Part shown: positions 1-11,525 of the stretch, piece by piece
How positions within the stretch are numbered: position 1 is the first letter of the stretch
How the letters are laid out: the number at the start of each line of letters is the position of its first letter
Source: Sistotremastrum niveocremeum HHB9708
Taxonomy: Eukaryota; Basidiomycota; Agaricomycetes; Sistotremastrales; Sistotremastraceae
Assembly (NCBI GenBank): GCA_001630475.1
Contig: KV419430.1
Location: 299,841 to 363,840, forward strand
Direction: 5' to 3'
DNA: 64,000 nucleotides
The notes under the pieces: generated by a model
Seen by the model: the letters and a program-made list of their open reading frames with translations, nothing else
The model's database searches: none
What the model was told of the DNA's origin: nothing
Position numbers and translations under genes: made by a program

Positions 1-570
1 CCCCGGCTTATTCGATTTCTTCTTCGCCGGCTTTGCGCTGGTCGCATTGGGCTTATCTAGAATCGATTCAAAGAATAATGAGATGCCACGAATCACGGAT
101 GTAAATGAAACACGCACTGATCGCATGCTTTGACCGAGTCTGCACCTTCTTGAACAGAACGTTGGCCTCTGAGGCATCGGCGAAGACGAATCCAATCTGG
201 CAATCCTAGAGACAACGAACTAATCAGTGAGTCAAGATAATCAGACTTCATCGACACTCACATCGCCAGGGAAAGAATGGAAGAATTCTCGATCCTTGTA
301 ATATTCGAAGTCCCCTTCGTATATCTCATGCTGCCAAATGACACCTCTTGTGCCACTCAGATCAACCATCTTGAAGTAGAATCCACCCTTGTTGTTGTCG
401 CGGACGAAAGCGAGACCTCCTTGGAGGCCGGTGTACGTCCATCCCGTCGGTGATGGATAGGCATAATAGATGCGTGCAACGGTAGCAGTGAAGATTTTAT
501 AGTTAGAATTCGGCAATTCAGACTTGATTCTGGATTTATCTTGACTGGTTATGGTGGACGAGCTGGGCAT
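1..570 (-). CDS. LAS17: WASP/Las17-type actin nucleation promoting factor, N-terminal part (runs off the window)
   Basis: The exons are complement(<1..56, 118..205, 262..570), and the protein continues beyond base 1. The visible part is a WH1/EVH1 domain: an N-terminal SSSTITSQDKSRIK segment, then IFTATVARIYYAYPSP, WTYTGLQGGLAFV and GFYFKMVDLSGTRGVIWQHEIYE, followed by CQIGFVFADASEANVLFKKV, and a basic Lys/Pro stretch after residue 135. WH1 domains of WASP-family proteins bind WIP/verprolin proline motifs, and the full protein activates Arp2/3 at cortical actin patches (family knowledge). The ATG at 570 is the first in frame that places the WH1 at the expected distance. Both introns are GT-AG and keep frame. 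The proline-rich and VCA regions that would prove the family lie outside the window. Confidence 0.9.
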
Positions 571-879
571 CACGAACGATCGTGGAGGAAGAGAGCAGAG
601 AGTGTTGGTAAAGGGCAGGCCGCAGTGGTATCACGGTATGTCAACCGCGCACGCTAACCCTTGCCTTGCGTCTAACAAGTCCGCACTATTGAATTGTAGT
701 CCCAGGAACAAATATATGTATGACCTCAGTCAAGTAATATGATAACATTACAATGAGAATGGGTATCAAAGTCCGAAGTAAAATCCTATCCCGCCGGGGT
801 ATGAGATGGCCTGATAGTCTGGTAGAAATAAAATGTCGATGTCCCGCATTGCCCTGAAAATTTATCTTATCTCGTTGCT
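571..879. other. Intergenic, promoter side of Las17
   Basis: This 309-bp stretch lies between the start of the Las17-type gene and the stop of the upstream kinase gene, both on the minus strand. It must hold the Las17 promoter and the kinase 3' UTR. I see no coding signal and no clear TATA box. Confidence 0.5.
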
Positions 880-3800
880 CTACTCGTCTTCTTCTTCTTC
901 CTCTTCCTCTTCTTGGATAGGAAGCTGCCTCTCTCTGAAACCGGTTCCAGTAGGGAGCTGACGCCGTACGGCCTGGGACGTGGAAGGAAGGTTTTCCTGA
1001 ACAGGCAGGGCCTTCGGGATAGGGGAATGAGCGCCCTTTGACCTATCCATCCCACGATTGACGGTAAGCAAACCCGCTGAGTTGTTTCCTGTGGATTGCT
1101 TCCCGGTACGCTTTGCACGGCCTGAAGTTTTCGCGACAGACAAGACCACATTAAGGTCATGTTTCTGTTTACTGAAAGTTCCGGATGGAGTATCGCTGCC
1201 TGTGCTGCTGAACGAATCCCTATGAGATGCAGGAAGAGCGCCTTGTCCCAATCCGCCAGCGAATACAGGGCCGTCGTCGTCGATATCTTCCCATTCGTCG
1301 TCATCTCCGCCGGTACTCAGACTGGGTCGTCCAGTGAATACATCTCGTATACTAGTCTTGAGATCGGCTGTGGTCGGTAAGATTTCCACGGGCGAATGAG
1401 TTGAACGATATCGCCAGCCAGGTGGCTCAGCACCCCACGTCTTGCGCCAGCTCGAACCGCCACGTCCGATACTTGCAGAAGTGGAGGGACTGGTGAAGGG
1501 AGTTTGCCTTTTGTGAGCCACGAAAACGCTGTTATACGTAAGCCTTCGCGGCGTCTGCTCCTCCGTAGGAGAACGTGAAGCGTTGGGACCTCCGGGTGAA
1601 TCAGGTGATTGAACCTCTCCTTCCGACCCTTCATTCCCATAGATCGACGTCGGTCGAGAGGAAGCTCGTGAATGGATGCTGGAAGCAGAAGAATGGGTGC
1701 GTCCATGTCCAGGCCTCGAAACGGGCACATATTGTCGAATGACAGTAGTCGTCGATGACTCTCCTGACCCCCTCCTGCGATGGTATTTTTGGGAAGGAGA
1801 AGCAGCACGAGCGGCAATGGATCCATTTGAGCTGTGTGATGGGCTCAATGAACGGCGTTTGTGTCCAACGGGGCCTATTGAGAAACTTCGGATAGAGGAA
1901 GGTCTCGACCCACGATCTGACATCGGGGTTTGGGTGCCGTTGTTCACGCTCTGTCGACTGGCATCGCTACGCGATCGAGTGGGACCAATGGAAATGATTT
2001 GTTGAGGTGAGTCCAGGCGATGTAGGTGAAGGCTAGCACCGCTGGATCTTCGGGAATTGACACTACTCGATCGCCTGGAACTGACGCTCGCGCGCTTAGG
2101 ACGATGAGATCCTCTTCCTCCATAACCACCTCTTCCCCTCCTAACAGACCCCCGGTCACCAGCAGTAGACGGAGGCGTGGCCGGTATTGTTGCTTTCCTC
2201 TTGCCCTTGCGATCGTCACCGAACCAGGATTTGAAATTGAACGAGAGTAGCAGACTGGCCCGGTTTTTGCTGTTTCCCTGACCCTCGCCTTTGGTAGTAG
2301 GTGTGGCATCTTTCCGGCCGCTTGTGGAGAAAGTGGCAGATCGTGTGACGCCGATTCGCAAAGGTGACGGGGCTTGGTTGGCTGCCGGAGTTGATGCACT
2401 GGGAACCATCCAAGGCGAGCCCATTGACGTAGAAAGCGAGGGCTCCTCACGTTCAGGAGTTGCCGGTTCGTCCTTTGCGCGAGGGGGAGGGCTTTTAGTA
2501 AGCCGAGAGCTTGAGGTACTTGACTTGCTCTCTTCAGCTTGTGCTGCTTCTTTCTCTTTCTCTTTTTCCTTCTCCTTCGCTTTCTCTTTCTTCTGTTCTT
2601 TCTCCTTCTCCTTCTCCCTCACTCTCTCGTCACTCTTCTTCCTCACCAAGCCACTTGCAGCAGCTTCGAGTGCCGTCGTGGCCCTCTGCAACATGCTGAC
2701 ACTGCCACTCCTGGGTTTGGCTGCCCGGCCAGACTTGGGGCTCTCTCCCCTTGGTGTCGTATCATTAGACGTGTGGGATGTACTTGGAGTGCCGGGAATA
2801 GATGTTGTGATCCCTGTATGTAAGAAGGGTATAGGCCCCGGTTTGACCTTCGGCGGAGTCCTGGGCCGCTCGGAATGTGGGTGGCTCGCATCCAGTCGTT
2901 CGGAAGCGGTCGGAGTCGGGGGAACGATGCCCAGTTGTGGCGCTGATTTAGAATTAGATAAGGTAAGGGAGAAAGTCCTATGACTTGAAGGAATAATAGG
3001 TGGTGAGGGAGTTGAGCGTTCTGGAGGGGGGGTTATGGTTTCCTTTGCCTTAGATTCGACAGGGATTTCAACCGAGGTCGAATCATCTATCTCGCTATCA
3101 GCCGACAAGAGCCTGCGCTCTCGATCTGCTTTCCGTTTGGCAAGGAGCATCCACCAAATTGCGCTAGACGCGTCGCATGCGTCCGATACAACAGAGTGGA
3201 CCATTTGAGCTGTGTCAAAGCCCATTTTCGCCAAGTCGTTCAAAAGTTCTCTCTCCAGAGGCGTTGAGAAGACTAGGGGAGTTGGGGCAGAAGAAAGGAT
3301 TAAGTAGTCTGGACGCTCAGGAATGACCTTGAGGTTAGAGGTGGCGGGGAGTGTAGGAGACTGCGGCGGGGAAAGATCAATGGGTGTAGACCTTCGTTTA
3401 GTTCGGGCAGGGGTACGTCGTGTACTCCCTGAGGGAGGCACTTCCTCTTCAATGACAGCGTACGGCTTTGATGGAGTTTGTAGACTAAGAACGCCGAGTT
3501 CATTTGGAGTTTTGATGGTGCTTTGACTCAAATTATGGCGAAGAGACATGATCCCATCTTCATCAAAAGCCTTGTCGTCGTCGTCATTGGAAGCAGGAGG
3601 CAACGATCTGGCTTGCTCTGAAGGAGTCGTCGGAGGTGATGACTCCGGTCCGTCTGAAAAGTTTGACAAAGCTGAATGAAAAGCAGTGTTGTTGGTGGAA
3701 TCTGTGGCAGCACTTGAAAGCCCAGATTCAGACATTGGTGCATCTGCTAAGACCGGAGCATAGATCGGACTATTGGCTCTAGTTCGTGCTGGAGTCGGTG

Positions 3801-4846
3801 CTGGGTTCCGAAACCATGCATGACCAAGGATCTGGGCCACGGTGAGTCGCTTTGAAGGGTCCGGTTGAAGTATCTTCCGAATCAAGTCGCGAGCGTCTGA
3901 AAAATAAGGACAATAATCAGGTGGAGCTGGGCGTCGTCATCAACATGTCTGCGTACCTTCACTAAGCCAATCCGGATCCTCGTAGTCTCCTTTCAGTATA
4001 AGCCGCTTCATTTCGGCCTCGTCGTCGTCATCAAAAGGGAGGGATCCTGTGAGGAGAGTATAGAGAATAATTCCCAATGACCAGACATCTGTTTCCGGCC
4101 CAGAATATTTTTGGAGTCGAATCATCTCGGGGGATGCATACCTAGAGATGAATGAGTTTGTTTCAAGTAGAGACGGAATGTCGACATACGCAGTAGTTCC
4201 ACAGTATGTATCCAGCAGTGTGCCTCTCTCGAACTCTCTAGTGAATCCGAAATCTCCAAGCTTCACCCTACATCTTTGATCCAGCAATACATTCTCTAGC
4301 TTGAGGTCCCTATGGACCACCCCTCGTCCATGGGCGTATGCTAAGGCCAAGCACAATTGGCCGAAGATCCGTTGACAATCTTCCTCGGTGAGGTGCCTCT
4401 GCTCGACAAGATAATCGAACAGCTCTCCACCCGAGCAGAGTTCTGTCACGAGCCAGACATATGTCTCTGTCGCAATGACCTCATAGAGCTGGGCGATGTG
4501 GGGGTGGTGCAGTCGTCGGTGATGATGTATTTCTCGTGTCAGAGATGCAGAGACCGCTTTCGGAATCTGTTTGATAGCGACGCGGGTGGATGTGAGACGA
4601 TGTGTTCCCAGACGAACTTTGCCATAAGTTCCTGAGAAGAAGTCAATATCCTGATCGAAATGCAGGCAACGTTGCACGTTTCTTACCCTCGCCGATCACT
4701 TTGCCCAATGTATAGTTGCCAACGACACGTATCTTCGAGGAAGAAAGTTCTTTGCCTAGTTCCGAATATGCTTGCGCGAGTGTTGCGCGTTGATTTTGAG
4801 ATTGAGTATGCCTATGGCCGTGTGTAGTCGACATCAGGCATTCCAA
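880..4846 (-). CDS. CAMKL-group Ser/Thr protein kinase with UBA-like domain and long disordered tail (Kin4-like)
   Basis: The exons are complement(880..3896, 3957..4141, 4190..4631, 4687..4846), giving 1267 aa; all introns are GT-AG and the phases close. The kinase domain spans about residues 43-290. It has a glycine loop (GKVIGEGTYGKVRLG), VAIK lysine, HRDLKLEN catalytic loop, DFGFTREF, an ASPE activation-segment end and DVWSLGIILYTLLTG. A UBA-like segment near residues 475-525 (LLNDLAKMGF...ASSAIWWMLLAKRKADRE) follows, as in AMPK/MARK-related kinases. The rest is low-complexity Ser/Pro/Arg, with a highly charged Lys/Glu stretch (REKEKEKEQKKEKAKEKEKE) and a polyglutamate C-terminus. The catalytic residues look intact. 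The CAMKL assignment is firm. A Kin4-like role in polarity or the spindle-position checkpoint is only inference. ATGs at 4846 and 4834 are both possible starts. Confidence 0.9.
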
Positions 4847-5657
4847 CGGTGATGAGAGGGAGCGTGACGTGACATTTCTGTGTCACCGTTTCCATCCCTG
4901 CAAAATTGCAAACGCGATCGCAACGCCTCTTTCTGTTATTTGGGGGTTTGCTGCAGCCAGTCACGCTCAAGAGCCCTAACATCTTGCCGTTCCATTACAC
5001 TTCTTCTTGGCTGAGCCGGTTATGAGAGTTAATACTGGCTCGGAAGCATTTTTGTGGAGAGGGCTTGAACAGATGACCCTCATCCTCATGCGCACTCTCA
5101 GCAAGCCAGGGTGGCTTCTTTCTATTGCCAACCATACGTGATGACTATTGCGTCAACATGATATTTGGAACTCATTTTCCCGGGGCCTATTCTTAATGGC
5201 TCTGGGTCTCGAGATTGTCTCTGTCGTGTTGTCATCGGTGGTACCCTTGGTGGGCTCACAGGGTCTCATACTAGCCAAAAGCGATCGTCGTAATAATCAC
5301 GTCTAGGTAAATCTCTTGGCCGATACATTACCAGTAACAATACGAACTGCGACTAAGATACTCTCTTTGCAGGGCTGGTTCAGGAGCCGCAATCAATTTG
5401 GAAACTTGATAACGCCGCCATCTCTGCACACGGACGCCGGCGTCTATGAACGAGGTCAAAGAGTAATCGCAGACCCAGCGGTAACCATATGGGGAACTCA
5501 TTCGACTAAAACCTCCGGACAACGAGGGAATGTCAGGGTTCCTTGCCACAGAGACAGAAGAAAGGAAAACATAGCCCTAATATTCGAGGTTAGCATCCAG
5601 CTGTGACCTTGAACTGAATGATGAACTAACAGTGAATTCGCTTTTCAGGAATCCTTC
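4847..5657. other. Intergenic, no gene seen
   Basis: This 811-bp region separates two minus-strand genes. Open frames here are short (under 100 codons) with no recognisable protein pattern. It should contain the kinase promoter at its left edge. Confidence 0.4.
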
Positions 5658-6461
5658 CTAATGAATTTCATTCAGTGAATGGTCTTGATACGCAGGTGGC
5701 ACTAGTATCAGCCCACTACTGCCCGACATAGTGGGCGAATGTGATCCACTGCTCATGATCGAGACTCCTCCGTCCACCTCCTGCATCCGCGGAGCTCCCG
5801 TGAATTCGTCTCGGAAATCCAGAAGCATTGGCGTCGGATGCATCTTCGATGGAGACGAGGGTTCAGATTCTGTCGCAAATTGTGACGACGTCGACGGCAG
5901 AGAATCGGTCTTCAAGGTAGTGACAGGATAAGGATGAACCAAAGCTGGTTGACTTCCTGATCGTGTCCCCGGCGCCGCCGAGTCTCCTATTAGATCCATG
6001 TGATCTTCCGCAGATCCTCTTCGCCGACGTGAGATACGTCTATACAACAAGAAAGCCAACGCTAGAATAATAGCGCTGCCAACGAATGTCGGGACCACTA
6101 TTGCAGCGATTATGCCAGGTCTCAATGCAGCCGCACGCCCATCAGACCCTGCAATACCACCGATGGCCGATGGCGAGCTGGATCCTAGAACCGTTGAAGT
6201 GGCTGTGGTGGAAGGAGTGAAGTCGTGGCCATGGTCTGTGTCTGAGGAGGAGGGGATCGAAGATGGCAACGACATCGACACTACCGAGCTGATGGTCGAA
6301 CTAGACGAGCCAGTCGACGACCCTGATGCTGCCGTCGACGAACTCGCAGGAGGGGCTTCCTCAGAATGACTCTCTCCCCCACCTCCCTTCGCTGACACTC
6401 CAGTGGCGATCGTTGCAAGGCCTAGGATCAAAAGCTCGAGTTTCTTGGTTATGAGGACCAT
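5658..6461 (-). CDS. Ser/Thr-rich single-pass membrane protein (type I, Wsc/Mid2-like architecture)
   Basis: This is a single uninterrupted frame of 267 aa. It starts with a signal peptide (MVLITKKLELLILGLATIATGVSA). A Ser/Thr-rich, probably O-mannosylated ectodomain follows (about residues 25-115), then one strong membrane segment (PGIIAAIVVPTFVGSAIILALAFLLY, about 118-144) flanked inside by RRISRRRRG, and a polar cytosolic tail of about 120 residues. This layout resembles fungal cell-wall stress sensors and many orphan basidiomycete surface proteins. No WSC cysteine domain is present, so a sensor role is only a guess. The frame opens with a good signal peptide, which supports the start chosen. 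Confidence 0.8.
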   Translation of the reverse strand: MVLITKKLELLILGLATIATGVSAKGGGGESHSEEAPPASSSTAASGSSTGSSSSTISSVVSMSLPSSIPSSSDTDHGHDFTPSTTATSTVLGSSSPSAIGGIAGSDGRAAALRPGIIAAIVVPTFVGSAIILALAFLLYRRISRRRRGSAEDHMDLIGDSAAPGTRSGSQPALVHPYPVTTLKTDSLPSTSSQFATESEPSSPSKMHPTPMLLDFRDEFTGAPRMQEVDGGVSIMSSGSHSPTMSGSSGLILVPPAYQDHSLNEIH

Positions 6462-6694
6462 TCAGCGATAGTTTGGGGAGGAGAAGAGTGGGTGGGAGGG
6501 AAGCGGTGTTTCCCATTTGACTTTCTTCAACCCTCTCATGTAGTCTCTGGGCGTGGGTGTTGCTTTGAGTAACGATGTGAACGATTCCAGGCTGCGGAGC
6601 TATGCTGACGTAAGAAAATCGAGAGTTCTCACGACCTCAAACAACTCAAACGCGTCAACAACGCGCCCACTAAGCTCAGTCTGCTTCCGTTCTC

Positions 6695-7145
6695 ATGTCG
6701 TCGAAAGTCAGGCCTCGTCAATCTACAGACCTTGGCCTCAGGCTCATCGCATTCTCAGAAAACTGATATCAAAGCTCGCGCTCTGGCCCTCCAAGCCGAA
6801 ATCGATGAACTGAAGAGCAAGCTCGGGTGAGGCAGTTTGTGCCAGGGGGTTATAGGTCTTACATGAGCGGTTCAGCAAGGATGTGGTCGCAGAAGTCGTC
6901 GTCAACAAGCACATCAAGCTCTTGCATCAATACAATGAAGCTAAAGATGCCACACAGGTCCGTGCTATGTTCACCGTCTACATCCTGTAGACATTTCTCG
7001 CCTATGTTCTAGATACTCATAGGACGGGTATGTTTCCCTCTTTTGACGGGTCTAAAAATTTATTCCAGAATCAAAGCTCGCCGCCGCTCGACAAACCACC
7101 GTAAAGAATTTGCACGAAGAATATGGGCTTGGTGCTGAGGATTAG
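6695..7145 (+). CDS. SWI5: Swi5/Sae3-like DNA repair (recombination mediator) protein; one junction out of frame
   Basis: The likely exons are 6695..6706, 6759..6826, 6856..6957, 7013..7027 and 7077..7145. The peptides read ARALALQAEIDELKSKLG, ERFSKDVVAEVVVNKHIKLL, HQYNEAKDATQ, ILIGR and LAAARQTTVKNLHEEYGLGA, which is the Swi5 C-terminal family pattern (KxHIKLLHxYNExKDxxQ...LIGxxA...HEEYGL). Swi5 with Sfr1 helps load Rad51/Dmc1 in fungi (family knowledge). Exon 4 is only 15 nt and the last acceptor is AAAG. The intron after exon 2 does not keep frame with any GT-AG pair: one extra G in the GGG run at 6825-6827 would restore it. That suggests either an assembly error or a real frameshift. Exon 1 is tentative because its donor, GTCAGG, is weak. 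Confidence 0.7.
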
Positions 7146-7566
7146 AGTTCCGAGTCTTCCGTCTTCGAAACGACAATTATTGATAATCTTAACCTAATGA
7201 CTAAAGGGTCGAGTACCCTGTGTTTAATATAAGAAGATGAACCTCGTACATCATTGCTTTTGACCTCCTATTGTCAGGCACTCCAGATCCATGAATTCTA
7301 ACGAGCGTGCGTGCAATTTCATCCACCGTGACGCTGCCTTTCCTTCGTTTTCTGGAAGATTAAGCATTGCCCGAACATGGCGCTAGACCCCGGACGCGGT
7401 CGTCAATCGTCTCGTATCCACTTCTGTTGCAACGATCGTACCATCTGGAGACGGCGCCCTTCTTCGAGGGTACCAGTACCGTACAGCTTGATGATTGCCT
7501 CGGTGCCGCCTCCACTGCGACGCGATGAATTTGACTAGAGGACCAGAGCGCTCTAGCGATGGCTCA
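7146..7566. other. Intergenic, convergent gene ends
   Basis: This 421-bp stretch lies between the 3' ends of the Swi5-like gene (+) and the membrane-protein locus (-). No coding or repeat signal is seen. Confidence 0.4.
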
Positions 7567-9716
7567 CTACCGGCAGCTTTCGCTGTGAGGTGTGCAGCGA
7601 GAGCGAAAGCTCTGAGATACGATTATTAGGCTTGCAGTATGGGCTAATGGGCTGAAGAGACTCACTGGTCGCAGAAAAGGATCTGCATTATAAGAAGTGC
7701 CGTCAACAACATCACACACCAAGCTAGCCAGAATCTTCCCAGCGCGCTTGCTTCTGCTAACTCGGTCCACATACGAACCAGCCAATAGATAGTCAAGGCT
7801 ATCGGCACCAACTTCTGAAAGTACCCAATCCAACTGGCGAACGTCATGATGCGCGCAGCCCAGGACAATAAGTGCTTTTGTCGGTTTGGGTGATTGCCAA
7901 GAAGCTTGTGATAATTGGACATGTGAGAGAGCAACATTCCAAGGTAGGTAGCTTGTTCGGTTGACGCTTGAAGGATCCACCACTGACCGAGACGAAACAG
8001 CTCGAAGTCTACATCAGGCAATCAGCAAGGAAGTCATTGATTTCAATTTCTTGCGCTATACCTCTTGTATAAAAGACGGTGATTTGACCGAGGAAGAGGA
8101 GTGCGAATGTAAGAATATGATGGATATATATATGCGCATGCGGCTCGCTAAATCTGATCCGTTGGACTTGTGAGCATCCATTTGTCAAGTAGAAATGGAG
8201 AGTGCTGAGACGAACATCAATTCCAATGCATACGCTGAGTAAAAACATAAACATCTCGCTGAATGGTGCGACAAAAAGGACTTACGCAGGACAACTAACT
8301 TTATAGCAATGATTATAAGCTTGTAATCCCTTAAAGAGATATAGGTCATTGGAACGCGCAGAAGGTCAAAGGCAGCCAGTTGTATGCCGAGAACAATTGT
8401 AGATAAAATAAGATTCGAGCCTTGACGGAAACTGGGCGATTTTATTTAGCAACAGACAAAGAATGATTGAGTAGAAAGACCAACATTTGTTTGACACGCG
8501 ACTCTATCTCTAAACGTCTCTCAACAGTCATCATATCTCCCGACGAAATTGAAGTTTGTTCCAAGTCAGATGTCGTCTTGCCTCGTGCAGGGCTGGGACG
8601 GCCAATTCGAGGCACACACCAAAGTAGCACGAGCTTTGAAATTATGGCATACATGAAGACAAATACAATGCTATCCAACATCACAATTAACGTTGAGCTG
8701 GGCCAAGTCGAAAGCGTTTCTCACCTCCAAGTTTCCGGTGCCCAAACTGTCATTAAATCGTATTTAGTAGCTGCAATTGATATTAACTCGGCAATCTGTT
8801 CCGTGGACGACCTTCCGATCTCAGCAGGGGGGAAACTGGCTAAGGCCCCTTCGTACGCTTGGAGATTTGAGTTCACGGAAGTAAGGTTTGTGGCAAGGGC
8901 TTCGATCGTTGCGTTAGAAAGGGTGGCTGTAGCGGGAGATAGAACATTGGAGAGGGATTGTAGCAGTGTGGCAAGTTCAGTCACGTTAACTTCGGCGTTT
9001 ATATCTCCAGGAAGGGCATTGAGAGTAGCAATCAAGCTACCGGTGACATCACTGAGGGACGTAGAGTTGTGCGAAACAGGCAGAGAGATGATGGCCATAT
9101 GAGAGACCGCGATGAAGCTCAACGTCCCGACAGCGCCACCAAGTCAAAGAGCCCAGAGACATTGACCAAGTGTCTAAGCATTTGAACCACTCCCGAAGAG
9201 ATTGTTTGCACTGGACGAGAAGCTTCTCGGTGACCCCATAGGTATTCTTCCACAAGACGCTGCCTCAGGGTTGATCAGGATCAAAAAACAGTTGATAGAG
9301 TACTCCATGCCACCGGACGACCCTAGACGCATCACTGAACTTGATGGTCGAAAACCAAGCCCGAGTTGGATCAAATGCACCTTCTCAGGCCTCGAGACAT
9401 GCTTAGTACGGCTTTCGTCCTTCGTTTCACAGAGTTGATGGGCCCGGGGACAACAGCCAGAACTCAAGCAGGCCAAATACCGAAACATAGCACCAATCGT
9501 CCAAGTCAAGACCGAGAATGATAAGAAATGAAGGTTTCTCTCAGCATGAGCCCACGACGAATCAAGATGTAAGATAGCATGGCTCAGTCGAGATGGAATA
9601 CCAGCAGGAAGCCAATGCTGTGTATGATATGATGGATCATTGATGGTTTCGTCGGTGGAAAAGATGGGCAATATTGAGACGCAAGATGCATCGCCTCCGT
9701 GGGAGGCGTCGGTCAT
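7567..9716 (-). pseudogene. Multi-pass membrane protein locus, unknown family, probably disrupted
   Basis: Reading leftward, peptides typical of a multi-exon membrane protein appear in order: an acidic N-terminus (MTDASHGGDASCV), a hydrophobic segment, VVRWHGVLYQLFFDPDQP followed by WKNTYGVTEKLLVQCKQSLR, a luminal domain with N-glycosylation sequons (NSTSL, NVTE, NATI, NLTS), VMLDSIVFVFMYAIISKLVL, LGIQLAAFDLLRVPMTYISL, a further hydrophobic segment at 8150-8254, and LVPIALTIYWLVRMW plus LAWCVMLLTALLIMQILF at the C-terminus. The pieces are coherent in order and strand. However, an in-frame TGA (9265-9267 on the plus strand, where an Arg CGA codon would fit) and at least one frame change near 9130 are not explained by clean introns. 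I do not recognise the family. It could be an intact gene with unusual splicing. Confidence 0.5.
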
Positions 9717-9876
9717 CTCGGACGACGGTGCGATTCTTCCCCATTTTCTCTTTGCGTGCCCACCGCCATCAATCAGGGAACCGGAACACGATTTTCGATT
9801 TCAAGCCTGAATATCCCACCACTATATACAGAAACGGAAATAAAGCTGAATGGTATTATATTCATGATGCCGCGGG

Positions 9877-11080
9877 TCACAGCCAGACGAACGATGACCG
9901 TTGCTGAGCATTGGTGTCTGTACTTCTTGCTAACAAAGTGAGATTTGCTCCTCCCTGGCTTCGCTCGTATACCGCAACACCTCCACCAGTTAAACCAGCG
10001 GCAATAATATACTCATTATTGGGCCCACCGATCCCCATCCCTCTTATTTGATTGAGGCCGGTGAAAACTTGTGTGACCAACTGCAGCGGATTCGTCGAGA
10101 AAATGGCAATGGAATCCCCTCGCGGATCGGGATTTCCGTTGTTAAGGCGGTTGGAAGCGTAGATGTATTGTGTAGGGTATTGTGAGTTGGGATTTGGCAT
10201 CAAAAGCTCCCCGGCACCGTATTGGCTCGTGGTGGCGCCAGCAGGGGTGATTGGCAATGAAGAAACGATAGGAGCCGTCGTTGTCGTCGGTGAGCAAGGT
10301 ATACATTGCTGGGTTAAAGTGTTTGCGTCTTCATGTAGGACATACATCGTGGTCCCGGATATGGCTATACGGCGAGGTCCACTTCCCGAAGGTTGAGGAA
10401 TGTACCCATTGATGGCCCAGGTACCAGTAGAGTTACTCATTCTCCACACTTTGTCGGCGCCCTTGTTACAAGGTCATGAGCATCCGCGCTCTGGCCTAAA
10501 CAGATGAACGTACTAGATCGGCGATGAACATTTCCGGGTCGTAACGTGCAAGAAAGTGAGGATGTGATTGTCCCCCATTCGCGGTAAACGAAATCAAGGG
10601 AGGATTGGAGTTGGCAAAGTGAACGAGATCAGAGCTCAGAGGGAAAAATTCTGCATTTCCACTGTTATACTGCAGCCGGCTATAAGATTTTACTAATGCG
10701 TGAGCGAAAATGAAACTCACATTGAGAGCAGCAATTGTCTGTCCGTCGGGCAATGGGGTCGCGAACGCCGGTCCATTTCCTCCCGTGTAAACCGTCGAGA
10801 CTTGAGTCAGAGCACCTCCAGAACCGATGTTGAAGGTCAGCAGTTGTCCGTATGAATTCTCATTTGTAGCGCTATGAATTCCGCATCAGCCCTTGTCATT
10901 CGCAGAATTAAGGCAAGCTCACTAGAGGACATTGGGGTTGATCGGGCTCTGGGCGATCCATGATGGATTTGTGCCCGCTGGTGACGTGCCTTGAACAGTC
11001 AACGAAGGAGGCGAGCTTTGGAATAAGAAAGATGTAATGACAGATGTGTAGCCGCCAGCCAGAATAGTAAACGAGACCAT
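9877..11080 (-). CDS. Lactonase-type seven-bladed beta-propeller protein, copy A
   Basis: The exons are complement(9877..10461, 10514..10669, 10721..10871, 10923..11080), giving 349 aa. Motifs run in order: MVSFTILAGGYTSVITSFLF, NPSWIAQSPINPNVLYATNE, NGGQSHPHFLARYDP, SGSGPRRIAISG, YIYASNRLNNGNPDPRGDSI, and GLNQIRGMGIGGPNNEYIIA near the end. This is the pattern of the 6-phosphogluconolactonase/carboxy-muconate-cyclase-like propeller family (family knowledge). There is no signal peptide, so it is probably cytosolic. The substrate cannot be read from the sequence; in fungi such proteins hydrolyse or form lactones in sugar or aromatic catabolism. The next gene upstream is a tandem paralogue with the same intron positions. 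Confidence 0.88.
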
Positions 11081-11525
11081 AGCGATTGCACCGAGGGTCA
11101 AGAACGCCACCCAAGAAGGTCCCAATTACTTGCAGCGGTACATATAGACAAGTATTGCGCCAGACTATGTCTAAAAGACATCCTCGGACAGTCACCGGGT
11201 ATCCAGGAAGCTATTTCACAGGTGGTGAAGTCATATGCGGCATATCTATGGCTGCTTTCGGCTGAATCTAGCATTCACCGTAGAAACTCCTGGATAACCA
11301 ACGGCGGGTCTTTCGAAGGTACCATTTATTTTAGAAACAGCTTCAATGTTAGAAGTCGCGGTCCTGAGATCTCATCGTCACGGCACAGATGGGAAGCATG
11401 AGCTCATCGTCATTTATAGGAGGTCGAGGCAGCAGAGCAGAACATCGGCTGCGTCAAGGCAAGGCTCAAAAAGGCTTTCAAACTCCGATCCTAGCTCTGA
11501 CCAACATCATATATTTCAGGATAAA
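11081..11525. other. Intergenic between the tandem lactonase-like genes
   Basis: This 445-bp stretch holds the promoter of copy A and the 3' UTR of copy B. No further gene is seen. Confidence 0.4.

Noticed and set aside
2291-2983. A 230-codon plus-strand frame with Ser/Phe repeats
   Set aside because: It is the shadow of the Lys/Glu-rich tail of the kinase on the opposite strand; the SFSFSFSF run simply mirrors KEKEKEKE.
8467-9102. A 211-codon plus-strand frame
   Set aside because: It is antisense to coherent membrane-protein exons with sequons and transmembrane segments, and it has no recognisable motif itself.
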